This document shows, in pieces, positions 10,435 through 19,384 of a stretch of DNA of 64,000 nucleotides (its first letter is position 1; every line of letters begins with the position of its first letter). Location: the NCBI GenBank assembly GCA_964571855.1, contig CAZNDO010000015.1, positions 38,798-102,797 of the forward strand. The letters are read 5' to 3'. The notes under the pieces are model-generated. The model was not told the origin of the DNA. It made no database searches and saw nothing but the letters and a program-made list of their open reading frames with translations. The position numbers and the translations under genes were made by a program. The DNA comes from CAYYFX01 sp964571855 (GTDB taxonomy: Bacteria > ARS69).

Positions 10435-11448
10435 TCAGACCCAGTGGACGCGTCCCGAGCCGGGGACGATCTCGCCGATCGCGTGCCCCCTGCGCGTGCG
10501 CCCGCCGATCACGGCGACCAGGCCGACGCCGAGATTGAACGCGCGCCGCATGTCGTCCTCCGGCACGCCGCCCGCCTTGCGCAGGAGATCGAAGATGGGC
10601 GGCTCCGGCCATGCCCCCGCGTGGACGCGCGCGTCCACGTCCGGCGGCAGGATGCGCCGGAGGTTCCCGCCGATGCCGCCGCCCGTGATGTGCGCGAACC
10701 CCTTCGCGTCCACCGCGGGATCCGCCAGCATCTCCCGCATCTCCCGCGTGTACGAGACGTGCGGCGCGAGGAGCGCCTCCGCCACCGAAGCGCCGCCCAG
10801 CGCGCCCGGCCGGGACCCGAGCGAGAGCTCCGGCGTCTCGTCCACGATCCGCCGCGCCAGGCTGTAGCCGTTCGTGTGCAGCCCCGCCGACGGCAACCCC
10901 ACGAGCGTGTCGCCGGGGCGGATGCGCGAGCCGTCGATCAGCGCCTTCCGGTCCGCGATGCCCACGAGGAACCCGGCGCAGTCGTACTCGCCGTCCGCGT
11001 AGAATCCCGGCATCTCCGCGGTCTCGCCGCCGAGCAGCGCGATGCCCTCGTCCCGGCACGCCCCCGCCATCCCCTCCACGAGCTGCGCCATCACCTCGGG
11101 CGCGAGGCGTCCGGTGGCCAGGTAATCCAGGAAGAAGAGCGGGCGCGCGCCGAGCACGGCGACGTCGTTCGCGCAGTGCCGGACGAGGTCCGCGCCGACG
11201 GACGCGTGCGACCCGGTGGCGAAGGCCACCTTCAGCTTCGTGCCCACGCCGTCCGCCGACGACACGAGCACGGGCTCCGCCATCCCGGAGAGGTCCGGCG
11301 CGAACAGCCCGCCGAAGCCGCCGATCGCGCCGAGGACGCGCGGCGTGCGCGTGCCGTCCACGGCCGCGCGGATGCGCTCCACGAAGCGCTCGCCGGCCTC
11401 CACGTCGACGCCGGCGTCCTTGTACGAGAGGGATCTCGGCTCGCTCAC
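10435..11448 (-). CDS. purM: Phosphoribosylformylglycinamidine cyclo-ligase (AIR synthetase)
   Basis: This 337-residue protein is full length for PurM, which converts FGAM to AIR with ATP in purine synthesis. It starts with the typical SYKDAGVDVEAGERFVERI. Other family signatures are SADGVGTKLKVAF, CANDVAVLGARPLFFLDYLA, LLGGETAEMPGFY and HITGGGIGGNLRRILP. The start is GTG at 11448 with GGAGG six bases upstream. It lies 27 bases after the HD-GYP gene and is probably co-transcribed with it. No other purine gene is adjacent. Confidence 0.95.
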   Translation of the reverse strand: MSEPRSLSYKDAGVDVEAGERFVERIRAAVDGTRTPRVLGAIGGFGGLFAPDLSGMAEPVLVSSADGVGTKLKVAFATGSHASVGADLVRHCANDVAVLGARPLFFLDYLATGRLAPEVMAQLVEGMAGACRDEGIALLGGETAEMPGFYADGEYDCAGFLVGIADRKALIDGSRIRPGDTLVGLPSAGLHTNGYSLARRIVDETPELSLGSRPGALGGASVAEALLAPHVSYTREMREMLADPAVDAKGFAHITGGGIGGNLRRILPPDVDARVHAGAWPEPPIFDLLRKAGGVPEDDMRRAFNLGVGLVAVIGGRTRRGHAIGEIVPGSGRVHWV

Positions 11449-11475
11449 GGCCGCCTCCGGGGCGGCCGCGCCGCC

Positions 11476-12981
11476 CTACGCGGGTTTGTCCGGGGTCTCG
11501 CTGGAGGTCACCGCCGCCGCGGGGTCGTTCGGCGCGATGGTGCTCGCCATCGGCAGCGGCGTGTCCGGCCGCTTCTTGTGCGACCGCATCTTCTCCAGGT
11601 ACTTCTCCTTGTCCGGACCGTACGTCTTCTCGAGCTTCCTCATCACGTACTCCTCGAGGATGCGCGAGTTGTACTGGTCGGAAGTGTACATCTCCAGCTG
11701 CTCCACGTCGATGTCCTCGAACAGCGCGCTCGAGGAGTGCAGCTGGATGAGCGCTTCCACGACGTCCGGGAAGAACTGCGTGCCGGCGTGCCGCCGCAGC
11801 TCCTCGTAGGCGATCTCCGGGGGCAGCCCGCGCCGGTAGGGACGATCCGAGGTCATCGCGTCGAACGCGTCGACGACCATGATGATGCGGCTGCCGACGG
11901 GGATCCGGTCCTGCTTCAGCCCGCGCGGATAGCCCTTCCCGTCCGGCTGCTCGTGGTGGCAGTAGACGATCTCCGCCGCGCCCTCCAGGAACTTCAACCC
12001 GCGCACGATGTCGTACCCCACCTTCGGGTGCGTGCGCATCAGCTCCCGCTCGTTGTCGTCCAGCCGGCCGGGCTTGAGCAGGATGTCGTGCTGGATGGCG
12101 ATCTTCCCGATGTCGTGCAGCAGCGCGCCGTACTCGATCTCCTCCACCTCCTTCTCGGAGACGCCGAGGTGCCGCGCGATGCGCACCGCGTACTTCGAGA
12201 TCCGGTACGAGTGCCCGCGGGTGAACGGGTCGCTCGCGTCGATGGCGGAGACCAGCGCCTGCACGGTGGCGATGTGCGACGCCTTCGTGTCGATCCACAG
12301 CTTGAACGAGAAGCGCGCGAGGAACAGCGGGATCAGGAACAGCGCCACGCCGACCGGCCCGATGCGCAGGTGCACCATGGCCAGCAGGATCCCGAACGGC
12401 AGGAAGAAGAAGACGTGCAGGATCTCCCACTGGAAGTTCGTCTGCCAGATGCGCAGCGCGGAGATCCGCTCCTTCAACCCGATGGCCACCGAGATGAGCC
12501 CGGTGTTCGCCAGGAAGTAGACGAGCGGCGCGACGAGCAGCGGGGCGACCTGCGTGCGGTCGAGGTCGAACTGCGCGCCCACGCGCCCGCCGAGCGCCGT
12601 GTACGCCAGGCCCGCGAGCCCGATGGAGAGGACGATCTGCCCGAGGTTGAACGACACCTTGTAGATCGGGTTGCGCTTGACCGCCACGTTCGTGAGCAGG
12701 TCCGACAGGACGCCGAACCAGCACGCCACCGCGGGACCGAAGATGAGGATGGCGGCGAAGTCGAGCGCGGAGGTCACGGTGACCGTGGCGCCGCCGCGGG
12801 GGAGCGGGATCGGCGACATGGCCGCGACCGCGATCATCACGGACCACAGGATGAGGTTCGCGAGCGAGCGCGGGTGCCAGTCCAGCGCGCCAAGATCGCC
12901 CGACACCCACGCGAGGAGCGAGAGCCCCAGCGCGAGCGTGGCCATCACGTAGATCCGAAGTCCCGGCCGGAGTTCCTTCAC
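11476..12981 (-). CDS. Membrane HD-GYP-domain phosphohydrolase
   Basis: The 501-residue protein has six or seven membrane helices in its first 210 residues (a MASE-like sensor block). An HD-GYP domain follows, with HDIGK, the downstream HHEQPDGKGYP motif and VVDAFDAMTSDRPYR. HD-GYP proteins hydrolyse cyclic di-GMP or related dinucleotides. A Pro/Ala/Ser-rich C-terminal tail of about 60 residues has no recognised domain. The start is GTG at 12981, preceded by GGGGGA. No GGDEF partner occurs in the window. Confidence 0.85.
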   Translation of the reverse strand: MKELRPGLRIYVMATLALGLSLLAWVSGDLGALDWHPRSLANLILWSVMIAVAAMSPIPLPRGGATVTVTSALDFAAILIFGPAVACWFGVLSDLLTNVAVKRNPIYKVSFNLGQIVLSIGLAGLAYTALGGRVGAQFDLDRTQVAPLLVAPLVYFLANTGLISVAIGLKERISALRIWQTNFQWEILHVFFFLPFGILLAMVHLRIGPVGVALFLIPLFLARFSFKLWIDTKASHIATVQALVSAIDASDPFTRGHSYRISKYAVRIARHLGVSEKEVEEIEYGALLHDIGKIAIQHDILLKPGRLDDNERELMRTHPKVGYDIVRGLKFLEGAAEIVYCHHEQPDGKGYPRGLKQDRIPVGSRIIMVVDAFDAMTSDRPYRRGLPPEIAYEELRRHAGTQFFPDVVEALIQLHSSSALFEDIDVEQLEMYTSDQYNSRILEEYVMRKLEKTYGPDKEKYLEKMRSHKKRPDTPLPMASTIAPNDPAAAVTSSETPDKPA

Positions 12982-13065
12982 CGCACGTCCCCCGCTCCCG
13001 GCGCGTTCCCGGGATTCCCCCCCGACATCGGCGAAGTGTTACGCGGAATCAAGCACGACGGCCAG

Positions 13066-13097
13066 AAAAAGGCCCCCGTCCCTTTCGGGACAGGGGC
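13066..13097 (-). terminator. Intrinsic terminator reading leftward
   Basis: On the minus strand the stem GCCCCUGUCCC / GGGACGGGGGC (13087-13097 with 13072-13082, GAAA-type loop, one U-G pair) is followed by five U residues (13066-13070). On the plus strand the same pair would be C-A, which supports minus-strand use. It ends the transcript of the small ORF at 13145-13219 and insulates the HD-GYP gene. Confidence 0.75.
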
Positions 13098-13144
13098 GTC
13101 TGCTCGTCTGGATCCGGGACCCCCGCTTGGTTCGCCTCAGGGTA

Positions 13145-13219
13145 CTACCAGTCGTTCCGCCCGCCCGAGTTCGCGGCGGCCAGAATGACGCCGATGAGCG
13201 CAGCCCACACGGTGATCAT
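13145..13219 (-). CDS. Small hydrophobic peptide, 24 residues
   Basis: An ATG at 13219 opens a 24-codon frame ending in TAG (13145-13147): MITVWAALIGVILAAANSGG followed by RNDW. It is a single membrane helix with a polar tail. AGGGAG lies about 11 bases upstream and an intrinsic terminator lies about 50 bases downstream, as expected for the last gene of a transcript. The hydrophobic composition, start, stop and context support it. There is no homology evidence and no function can be assigned. Confidence 0.5.
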   Translation of the reverse strand: MITVWAALIGVILAAANSGGRNDW

Positions 13220-13321
13220 GGTCAGGGTTCTCCCTTCTGTCTCCGGTCTCGCCCGCCACCGCTCGGCGGGCGGCAAACCGCTCAGCTCGGGAGTCCGCTC
13301 CGATCCGGGGCGCAAGCCCCA

Positions 13322-14026
13322 TCACGGCGTGGGTACCGGACCGACTTCGTACTCTACCGGCTGGCGGGGGCGAAGGGAACCCACAAACCGGTTCAAAGCG
13401 TCCAGAACCGCAAAAATAACCGCCTGCGTGGGATCGTAACCGATCTCGCAGCAGCCGTAGAGCGAGGTCTCGTTGCGGCCCTGCGTGCGCTGGATGCAGA
13501 CCAGGATCACCCGCCGGTGACCCAGCTCCTTCTCCTCCAGCTCGCCGAGGGAGAAGCCCGGTTCGCCGTCCACCAGCTTGGCCACGGAGTCCAGGACCGC
13601 CCGGGCGATGACCCGCCGGACGTCGAAGCGTGTGCTGGACCCGGTCGCCCGCCCGGTGGCGGACACGGCGCCCGCGGAGAGGGTGACCTCCACCTCCGCC
13701 GTGCCCGCCCCGTGATGCAGGCTGACCCCGGCGAGCGCCACGCGCCCGAGCGTCTCCACCGGCCGCGCCCCCGCCGACCGCGCCGGATCCGCCTCACCGA
13801 ACTGGGCGATGGAGATCTTGCGGTGATCGATGGGCGTGCCCTCCTCGGCGGCGAGGATGGACTCGATGTCCCGGGCGATCTGCTTCGCGGACCGCCCCGC
13901 CCGCGCGGTCACGTGGACCGCGGAGATCTGGCCGTTCGGGTCCACCTGGATGTCGCACGAGGAGACGTCCCGAAGGCGGCAGATCAGTTTCTCGGCCGTC
14001 GTGAACCGGTTCGAGGGCTTCTCCAC
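13322..14026 (-). CDS. Conserved protein of unknown function
   Basis: This 234-residue protein starts with GTG at 14026 with GGAGG upstream. The N-terminal 60 residues follow a pattern I associate with uncharacterised proteins in other phyla: a CRLRDVSSCDIQVDPNGQIS strand-turn segment, then VHVTA, KQIARDIESILAA and IDHRKISIAQF. A second half (about 75-220) has alternating strands and two helices, with C-terminal YDPTQAVIFAVLDALNRFV. No signal peptide or membrane helix is present. It sits between the PfkB kinase gene and the small hydrophobic ORF on the same strand. I do not recognise a function. Confidence 0.7.
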   Translation of the reverse strand: MEKPSNRFTTAEKLICRLRDVSSCDIQVDPNGQISAVHVTARAGRSAKQIARDIESILAAEEGTPIDHRKISIAQFGEADPARSAGARPVETLGRVALAGVSLHHGAGTAEVEVTLSAGAVSATGRATGSSTRFDVRRVIARAVLDSVAKLVDGEPGFSLGELEEKELGHRRVILVCIQRTQGRNETSLYGCCEIGYDPTQAVIFAVLDALNRFVGSLRPRQPVEYEVGPVPTP

Positions 14027-14183
14027 GGCAAGGACCTCCGGCGCGGGGCGCGCGAGGGGGGGGAAGGCCGACGCGGCGACCCGAGACTAGCAGACGATCG
14101 GGATTCCCTCAACGTGGAGCCGAGCGCTCAGGGCATCGAGCGGCGCGCATCGGACCGGAGAGTCCGGCTTGCGGCGGGGGCCA

Positions 14184-15113
14184 TCACCCCTGGGGAACGA
14201 GGCGCGGCGCCCAGGTCCAGCCGGCGATCCGCTCCAGATCGCGGCAGCGCCGCTCGAGGTCCCGGCGGGTCAGGCCGCGCAGGCGGTCCAGCGAGAAGGC
14301 CTCCACGGTGAACGACGCGCACACGGTGCCGGCCAGCAGCGCGCGGTGCATGGACTCGAACCCGAGATCCCCGGACTCCGCCAGGAATCCCACGAACCCG
14401 CCCGCGAACGTGTCGCCCGCGCCGGTGGGGTCCCGCACGTCCTCCACCGGGTAGGCCGGCAGGCGGTACAGGCCGCCCTCGCCCACCAGCATGGCGCCGT
14501 ACGCCCCGAGCTTCACGACGACGCGCGACGGTCCCATCCCCAGGATACGGCGCGCGGCCCGGACCGGATTGGTCTCCCCGGTCAGGTCCTTCGCCTCGGT
14601 CTCGTTCACCACGAGCACATCCACGCGTTCCAGCAGTCGCACGAGCGCGTCCCGCTTCCCGTGGATCCAGAAGTTCATCGTGTCGCACACGACGAGCTCC
14701 GGCTTCGCCACCTGGTCCAGCACGGACATCTGCAGGTCGGGGTCGATGTTCGCGAGGAACACGAAGCGCTCCTTCCGGAGCGCCTCCGGGATCTCGGGCC
14801 GGAAGCCCTGGAACACGTTGAGGTGCGTGGCGTGCGTGGTGGCGTCGCCCATCGCGTCGTCGTACGAGCCGGTCCACCGGAACGTGTCCCCCGGCGCCGC
14901 GACCAGACCGCTGGTGTCCACGCCGCGCGCGCGCAGGAAGTCCAGCGACGCCGCGTCGAAGTCCGTGCCCACCACCGCCACGATCTTCACCGGAGCGAAC
15001 AGGCTCGCCGCCGCCGCGAAGTACGTGGCGGAGCCGCCGAGCGCCTCCTCCGCGCGCCCGAACGGCGTGCTGACGGTGTCGAAGGCGACCGAACCGACCA
15101 CCAGGATGCTCAT
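14184..15113 (-). CDS. PfkB-family carbohydrate or nucleoside kinase
   Basis: The 309-residue protein has the ribokinase fold signatures: an N-terminal glycine pair in EALGGSATYFAAAASLF, and the C-terminal PfkB signature DPTGAGDTFAGGFVG, whose Asp is the catalytic base. It phosphorylates a sugar or nucleoside with ATP. Which one cannot be told from the sequence, although adenosine-kinase-like members look similar. It follows argS by 13 bases and is probably co-transcribed. The ATG at 15113 gives the expected N-terminal strand MSILVVGSVAFDT. Confidence 0.85.
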   Translation of the reverse strand: MSILVVGSVAFDTVSTPFGRAEEALGGSATYFAAAASLFAPVKIVAVVGTDFDAASLDFLRARGVDTSGLVAAPGDTFRWTGSYDDAMGDATTHATHLNVFQGFRPEIPEALRKERFVFLANIDPDLQMSVLDQVAKPELVVCDTMNFWIHGKRDALVRLLERVDVLVVNETEAKDLTGETNPVRAARRILGMGPSRVVVKLGAYGAMLVGEGGLYRLPAYPVEDVRDPTGAGDTFAGGFVGFLAESGDLGFESMHRALLAGTVCASFTVEAFSLDRLRGLTRRDLERRCRDLERIAGWTWAPRLVPQG

Positions 15114-15126
15114 GCGCTTCGCCCCC

Positions 15127-16935
15127 TCACATCTCCTCGAGTGCGTCGATGCCGAGGAGGCCGAGACCGTCCCGGAGGACGTCCGCGAGCACCCCGACCA
15201 GGAACAGCCGTGCGCGCGTGAGCTCCGCGTCGTCCCCGAGCACGCGGAACGACGCGTCCTGCTTCCCGCGCGTGTAGAACCGGTGGTACGCGCCGGCCAC
15301 GTCGCGCAGGTACGCCACGAGCCGGTGCGGCTCCAGCGCCCGCGCGGACTCCTTCACGACCTCCGGGTACCGGAGCAGCACGCGCATCATGGCCTGCTCC
15401 TCCTCCCCGTCGAGGCGGGCGAGCGCCGGCGGGCCCGCGCTCCCCTCCCGCGCGGCGCGCGCCATGGGCTGCCGGAAGATGCTCCGCGTGCGGGCGTGCG
15501 CGTACTGCACGTAGAACACCGGGTTGTCCAGCGTCTGCGCCTTCGCCAGCTCCAGGTCGAAATCCAGGTGGCTCGACGCCTTGCGCATCAGGAAGAAGAA
15601 GCGCGAGACGTCCTTCCCCACCTCCTCCACCAGCTCCTCCAGCGTGACCAGCTCCCCGCCGCGCTTCGACATCTTCACCGGCTCGCCGGCGCGCAGCAGG
15701 TTCACCTGCTGCACGATCACCACCGTGAGCCAGTCCGCCGGGCAGCCGAGCGCCACCGTGGCGGAGTGCAGCCGCTTGATGTAGCCGTGATGGTCCGGGC
15801 CCCAGACGTCGATCACCCGGTCGAAGCCGCGGCGGCGCTTGTCCAGGTGGTAGGCCACGTCCCCCAGCAGGTACGTGGGCTCGCCCGTGGAGCGGCGGAT
15901 CACGCGGTCCTTGTCGTCGCCGAAGGCGGTGGACACGAACCACTTCGCGCCCTCCTCCGTGCGCACGTGGCCCGCCGCCTCGAGCGCGCGCTCGGCCTCG
16001 GCCAGCCGGCTGCCGCCGCCGTCCGCGTCCCCGTGCAGGGACGACTCGCGGAAGAAGAGGTCGAAGCGGGCACCGAAACGCTCCAGCGCGTCCCGCGCCG
16101 CGCCCAGCATGGACGCGATCCCGAGCCCGGAGAAGTCCAGCGAGCCGGCCACGGCGTCCACCGCGGCGACGGACGGCACGCCGTCCGCGCCGACCTCCGC
16201 CGCGAGCTGCGCGATCGTGGCGCCGGCATCCGCGCGCCGCCCGAACTCCGCCGCGACGGCCGCCGGATCCAGGCCGCGCGCCTCCAGCCCGCGCACGGCG
16301 CGCGCCAGGCTCCCGGCGAGGTCGGTGACGTACTCGCCGCGGTATGCGTCCTCCGCGAGCGCGGCGTCCCGGCCGCACTGCTGCAGGAAGCGCGTCCGCA
16401 AGGACTCGCCGAAGATCCGCGCCTGGTTGCCCTCGTCGTTCACGTAGTACTCCGCGCTCGCGTCGACGCCCGTCGCGCGCAGCAGGCGGATGCACGCGTC
16501 GCCGTACGCCGCGGCGCGCGCCGAGACCACGTTGAGCGGGCCGGTGGGGTTCGCGCTGACGAACTCGATCTGCATGCGCCCGAGCTCGCGCGCCATCGCC
16601 GGGTCCTTCAGGATGGCGGCGCGCCCCTCCGGAACCGCGAGACGCTCCAGGAACGCGTGCATCCCCTCCGGGCGGACGCGGAAGTTGATGAAGCCCGGGC
16701 CCGCCACCTCCGCCTCCGCCCACGACGCGGACAGCGACGCGATGAGCCGCTCGGCGATGCGGCGCGGGTTGTCCCGGACGAGGTCCTTCAGGAGGAACGC
16801 CGCGTTCGTGGCGAAGTCCCCGTGCGACGGATCCCGCGGGGCGTCCAGCGTCATCCGGTCCAGCACGGCCGCGTCCACGTCCGGGAACGCGGACCGGACG
16901 GACTTCCGCACCTCGTCGAGCAGGAGCTCCCGCAT
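15127..16935 (-). CDS. argS: Arginyl-tRNA synthetase with altered HIGH motif
   Basis: This 602-residue class I synthetase charges tRNA-Arg. Its N-terminal tRNA D-loop-binding domain contains DPSHGDFATNAAFLLK. The active site contains EFVSANPTGPL, DVWGPDHHGYIKRL and KMSKRGG, and the C-terminus is the all-helical anticodon-binding domain ending in LGLLGIDALEEM. The HIGH signature, normally HVGH after PTGPL, reads NVVS here (codons 16522-16533), so both conserved His residues are missing although the surrounding sequence is intact. No second argS is visible in the window. The ATG at 16935 precedes a standard N-terminus. Confidence 0.92.
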   Translation of the reverse strand: MRELLLDEVRKSVRSAFPDVDAAVLDRMTLDAPRDPSHGDFATNAAFLLKDLVRDNPRRIAERLIASLSASWAEAEVAGPGFINFRVRPEGMHAFLERLAVPEGRAAILKDPAMARELGRMQIEFVSANPTGPLNVVSARAAAYGDACIRLLRATGVDASAEYYVNDEGNQARIFGESLRTRFLQQCGRDAALAEDAYRGEYVTDLAGSLARAVRGLEARGLDPAAVAAEFGRRADAGATIAQLAAEVGADGVPSVAAVDAVAGSLDFSGLGIASMLGAARDALERFGARFDLFFRESSLHGDADGGGSRLAEAERALEAAGHVRTEEGAKWFVSTAFGDDKDRVIRRSTGEPTYLLGDVAYHLDKRRRGFDRVIDVWGPDHHGYIKRLHSATVALGCPADWLTVVIVQQVNLLRAGEPVKMSKRGGELVTLEELVEEVGKDVSRFFFLMRKASSHLDFDLELAKAQTLDNPVFYVQYAHARTRSIFRQPMARAAREGSAGPPALARLDGEEEQAMMRVLLRYPEVVKESARALEPHRLVAYLRDVAGAYHRFYTRGKQDASFRVLGDDAELTRARLFLVGVLADVLRDGLGLLGIDALEEM

Positions 16936-16951
16936 CTCGTTCCCCTCGGGG

Positions 16952-17413
16952 TCAGGCGATCTCGCGCAGGTCGTCCTCGACCCGCGTGACCGGGGCGTCG
17001 CCCCAGAGCGTCTCGAGCGAGTAGAACCGGCGCGTCTCGCCCAGGAACACGTGCACCACCACGTCCACGTAGTCCAGCAGCACCCAGCGGCGACCCTCCA
17101 GGCCCTCCACGTGCCAGCTGCGCGTGCCCTCCGCCTTCAGCTTCTCCAGGATGTGGTCCGCCACGGCCTTCACCTGCGTGTCCGAGTCCGCGGTCATCAC
17201 CACGAACCGGTCGGTGGCCGACGTGAGGGCGTGCACGTCCAGGATCAGGATGTCGCGGGCCTTCTTCTCGAGGGCGAGGTGGGCGATGCGCTCGGCGAGC
17301 TCGGCGGAAGTCAACGGAACGGTCGGCTCCTCGCGGCGCGGTCGGCGGGCCGTCCCGTCGGGGAACGTCCCGTCGGGGCCTTCGAGCCCGCTCCGCGCCG
17401 ACAGACGCGGCAT
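16952..17413 (-). CDS. rsfS: Ribosomal silencing factor RsfS
   Basis: The conserved core (TSAELAERIAHLALEKKARD, then DRFVVMTADSDTQVKAVADH and the C-terminal WVLLDYVDVVVHVFLGETRR) is the RsfS/Iojap domain. It binds ribosomal protein L14 and blocks subunit joining during starvation. I used the ATG at 17413, 13 bases after the upstream stop, but the first 33 residues are Pro/Arg/Gly-rich and unlike the family. A TTG at 17314 would give a normal 120-residue protein. It sits between a Gx-transporter gene and argS in one leftward operon. Confidence 0.88.
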   Translation of the reverse strand: MPRLSARSGLEGPDGTFPDGTARRPRREEPTVPLTSAELAERIAHLALEKKARDILILDVHALTSATDRFVVMTADSDTQVKAVADHILEKLKAEGTRSWHVEGLEGRRWVLLDYVDVVVHVFLGETRRFYSLETLWGDAPVTRVEDDLREIA

Positions 17414-17426
17414 CGGAACGGGCAGT

Positions 17427-17942
17427 CTACCACGCCCCCCGCCAGGGGGCCAATCGACGATGCAGCGCGACGACGACGGCGCCGGTGACGAGGCCGAGCG
17501 GGACCGCCGTGGCCACGAGGATCGGGACGAGGAGGAGGGCGCCCGGGCCCACGGCCAGCAGCGCGGAGAGGACCGCAAGCTGCGCCACCACGTGGGCCAC
17601 GGAGCCCAGCACGCTCACTCCGAGAAGGGACAGGGGCGGCACGAGGAGCCGCAGGGCGGCCGCCATCGTGGCCAGTGCCGCGACGCTGCCCGCCGCGGAC
17701 AGGGCGAACGACGGGCCGCCCAGCGTGCCCAGCACGAGCCCCCCGAGCAGGACGCGCACGGTCGTGACGACGGCCGCCGCGCCCGGTCCCAGGCGGACGA
17801 GCACGAGCAACGTGACGCCGTTCGCGAGGCCGAGCCGCAGCCACGGCACCGGCCGCGGGATCAGCCCCTCGGCGATCTGCAGCGTGGCCGCCACGGCCGC
17901 GAGCAGCGCCAGCCGCGCGGCATCGCGCGCGCCGAGCCTCAC
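17427..17942 (-). CDS. Gx transporter / heptaprenyl diphosphate synthase component I-like membrane protein
   Basis: The 171-residue protein is a bundle of five or six membrane helices with the family's AEGLIPRPVPWLRLGLANGV and VLLGGLVLGTLGGPSFALSA segments. This family, named after heptaprenyl diphosphate synthase component I, is thought to be an ECF-type membrane component. It usually sits beside NusG-II, ApbE and polyprenyl synthase genes, as here. The GTG at 17942 overlaps the NusG-II stop in a GTGA. Its real substrate is unknown. Confidence 0.82.
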   Translation of the reverse strand: MRLGARDAARLALLAAVAATLQIAEGLIPRPVPWLRLGLANGVTLLVLVRLGPGAAAVVTTVRVLLGGLVLGTLGGPSFALSAAGSVAALATMAAALRLLVPPLSLLGVSVLGSVAHVVAQLAVLSALLAVGPGALLLVPILVATAVPLGLVTGAVVVALHRRLAPWRGAW

Positions 17943-18358
17943 CGGGTCACCGCGTCGGGCTCGCCCGCGCGGGGCGGGCTCGCCGTGCCCCCGCGCACGC
18001 GCACGAGGACCTCGTTCGGGACGCACGCGATGAGGTCGCCCGGCTGATGCTTCGCTCCCGTGGCCACGCACACCTGCTGCGCGCAGGAGGACGACACCAC
18101 GCGCACCTCGCCGTGCCGCACCGCGATCGTCACGTCGCCCAGGCAGCCGCGCACCGTGATGTCGGCGTCCCGGTCCAGCGGGAGCACCGCCGCCTCGCTC
18201 CGGCCCACCGTCACGACGGCCCGCAGCGGCCCGTCCCCGGGGGGACGCGCCAGCCGCGGCGCGAGCAGGGCGAGGACCACCAGCGCGACGCACAGCGCCC
18301 GGTCCGCCCACGTCGTGGCGGCGAGGAGCGCGCGCAGCCGGAACGGGTCGGCGCTCAC
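17939..18358 (-). CDS. NusG domain II (KOW-like) membrane-anchored protein
   Basis: This 139-residue protein has a cytosolic N-terminus, one membrane helix at about residues 20-37 (ALCVALVVLALLAPRLA) and a small beta domain with RGCLGDVTIAVRHGEVRVV, SSCAQQVCVATG and LIACVPNEVLVRV. That is the standalone NusG-II fold. The conserved Cys pair SCxxxxC suggests metal or redox chemistry. It overlaps apbE and the Gx gene by 4 bases on either side. Family members often accompany ApbE and quinone-related electron-transfer genes; the function is unproven. Confidence 0.8.
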   Translation of the reverse strand: MSADPFRLRALLAATTWADRALCVALVVLALLAPRLARPPGDGPLRAVVTVGRSEAAVLPLDRDADITVRGCLGDVTIAVRHGEVRVVSSSCAQQVCVATGAKHQPGDLIACVPNEVLVRVRGGTASPPRAGEPDAVTR

Positions 18359-19374
18359 GGCAGCCGGAGCGCGGCGAACCCCGGCGTCTCGCGCTCGACG
18401 AGCGCGCCGTCCGCCCCGAGCGACAGGATCATCCCCTCGAGATCGCCCTGGCGCTCCAGCGCCGCGATGCCTTCCTGCGGCCCGAGGACGAACGCCGCCG
18501 TGGCCCACGCATCCGCCGTCGCGCAGTCGGGCGCCACGACGGTGACGCTGACCGCGCCGCGCGCCGGCCGGCCCGTGGCGGGATCCAGCAGGTGGTGGTA
18601 GCGCACGCCGCCGGCCTCGAAGAAGCGCTCGTAGTCCCCGGACGTGGCCACCGCGGCGCCCTCCGGGACGCGGATGCGGCAGTACAGCGCGGACGGATCG
18701 CGCGGATGCTGCACGCCCACGATCCAGGGCTCGCCGCCCGGCTTCGCGCCGCGGCACGCCAGATCGCCGCCCGCGTTCACCAGGCACGCCGCCCCGGTGC
18801 GGGACAGCACGTCGGCGGCCCGGTCCACGGCCCAGCCCTTCGCGATGCCCCCGAGGTCCAGCGTGGATCGCGCCCCGGCATCCACCCACGTGCGCGGCGC
18901 GTCCGCGCGGTGCAGCGCCCGCCAGTCCACGGTGCGGAGCGCCGCGGCGATGGACGCGGAGTCCGGGAGCGCGGGGTGCTCGGGGAAGCCCCATACCCGC
19001 ACGAGGGCGCCGATCGTGGGATCGAAGGCGCCGCCCGTCCGGCCCGAAACGTGCAGCGAGGCGGCGAGCATGGCGTCCAGCTCCGCGCCGACCGCGAACA
19101 CGGAGTCCGCGCGCGCGTTCACGCGGGAGAGCGCGCTCGTGGAGTCGTGCGGCGTGGCCAGCGCCTCCACGCGTCGCAGTTCCGCGAACGCCGCGTCCAG
19201 GCTGCGCTCCGCGGCGGACTCGCTGCGGCTCACCACCTTCATCTCGACGACCGTGCCCATGGCGGTCCCGGCACGCGTGTGCACGGCGGGTGTGGAGGAT
19301 CCCGCGCAGGCGGCGACGGCCGCGGCGCACGCTGCCGCCGCGAGGAACGCGCGACCGGGAACAGCGGGAGCCAC
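18355..19374 (-). CDS. apbE: FAD:protein FMN transferase lipoprotein
   Basis: This 339-residue protein attaches FMN covalently to Thr/Ser of target flavoproteins such as Rnf or Nqr subunits. A lipoprotein signal peptide ends in the lipobox AVAAC (Cys near residue 24), placing it in the periplasm. The ApbE core shows TAMGTVVEM, DPTIGALVRVWGFP, DLGGIAKGWAVDRAAD, VNAGGDLACRG and the C-terminal TVVAPDCATADAWATAAFVL metal site. The start is GTG at 19374, 11 bases after the polyprenyl synthase stop. No flavinylation target occurs in the window. Confidence 0.92.
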   Translation of the reverse strand: MAPAVPGRAFLAAAACAAAVAACAGSSTPAVHTRAGTAMGTVVEMKVVSRSESAAERSLDAAFAELRRVEALATPHDSTSALSRVNARADSVFAVGAELDAMLAASLHVSGRTGGAFDPTIGALVRVWGFPEHPALPDSASIAAALRTVDWRALHRADAPRTWVDAGARSTLDLGGIAKGWAVDRAADVLSRTGAACLVNAGGDLACRGAKPGGEPWIVGVQHPRDPSALYCRIRVPEGAAVATSGDYERFFEAGGVRYHHLLDPATGRPARGAVSVTVVAPDCATADAWATAAFVLGPQEGIAALERQGDLEGMILSLGADGALVERETPGFAALRLP

Positions 19375-19384
19375 GCGACGCGCC

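Noticed and set aside
17314..17578. Long N-terminal extension of RsfS (208 residues)
   Set aside because: The extension overlaps the upstream gene in another frame and is Ser/Pro/Arg-rich; the family is about 105-150 residues.
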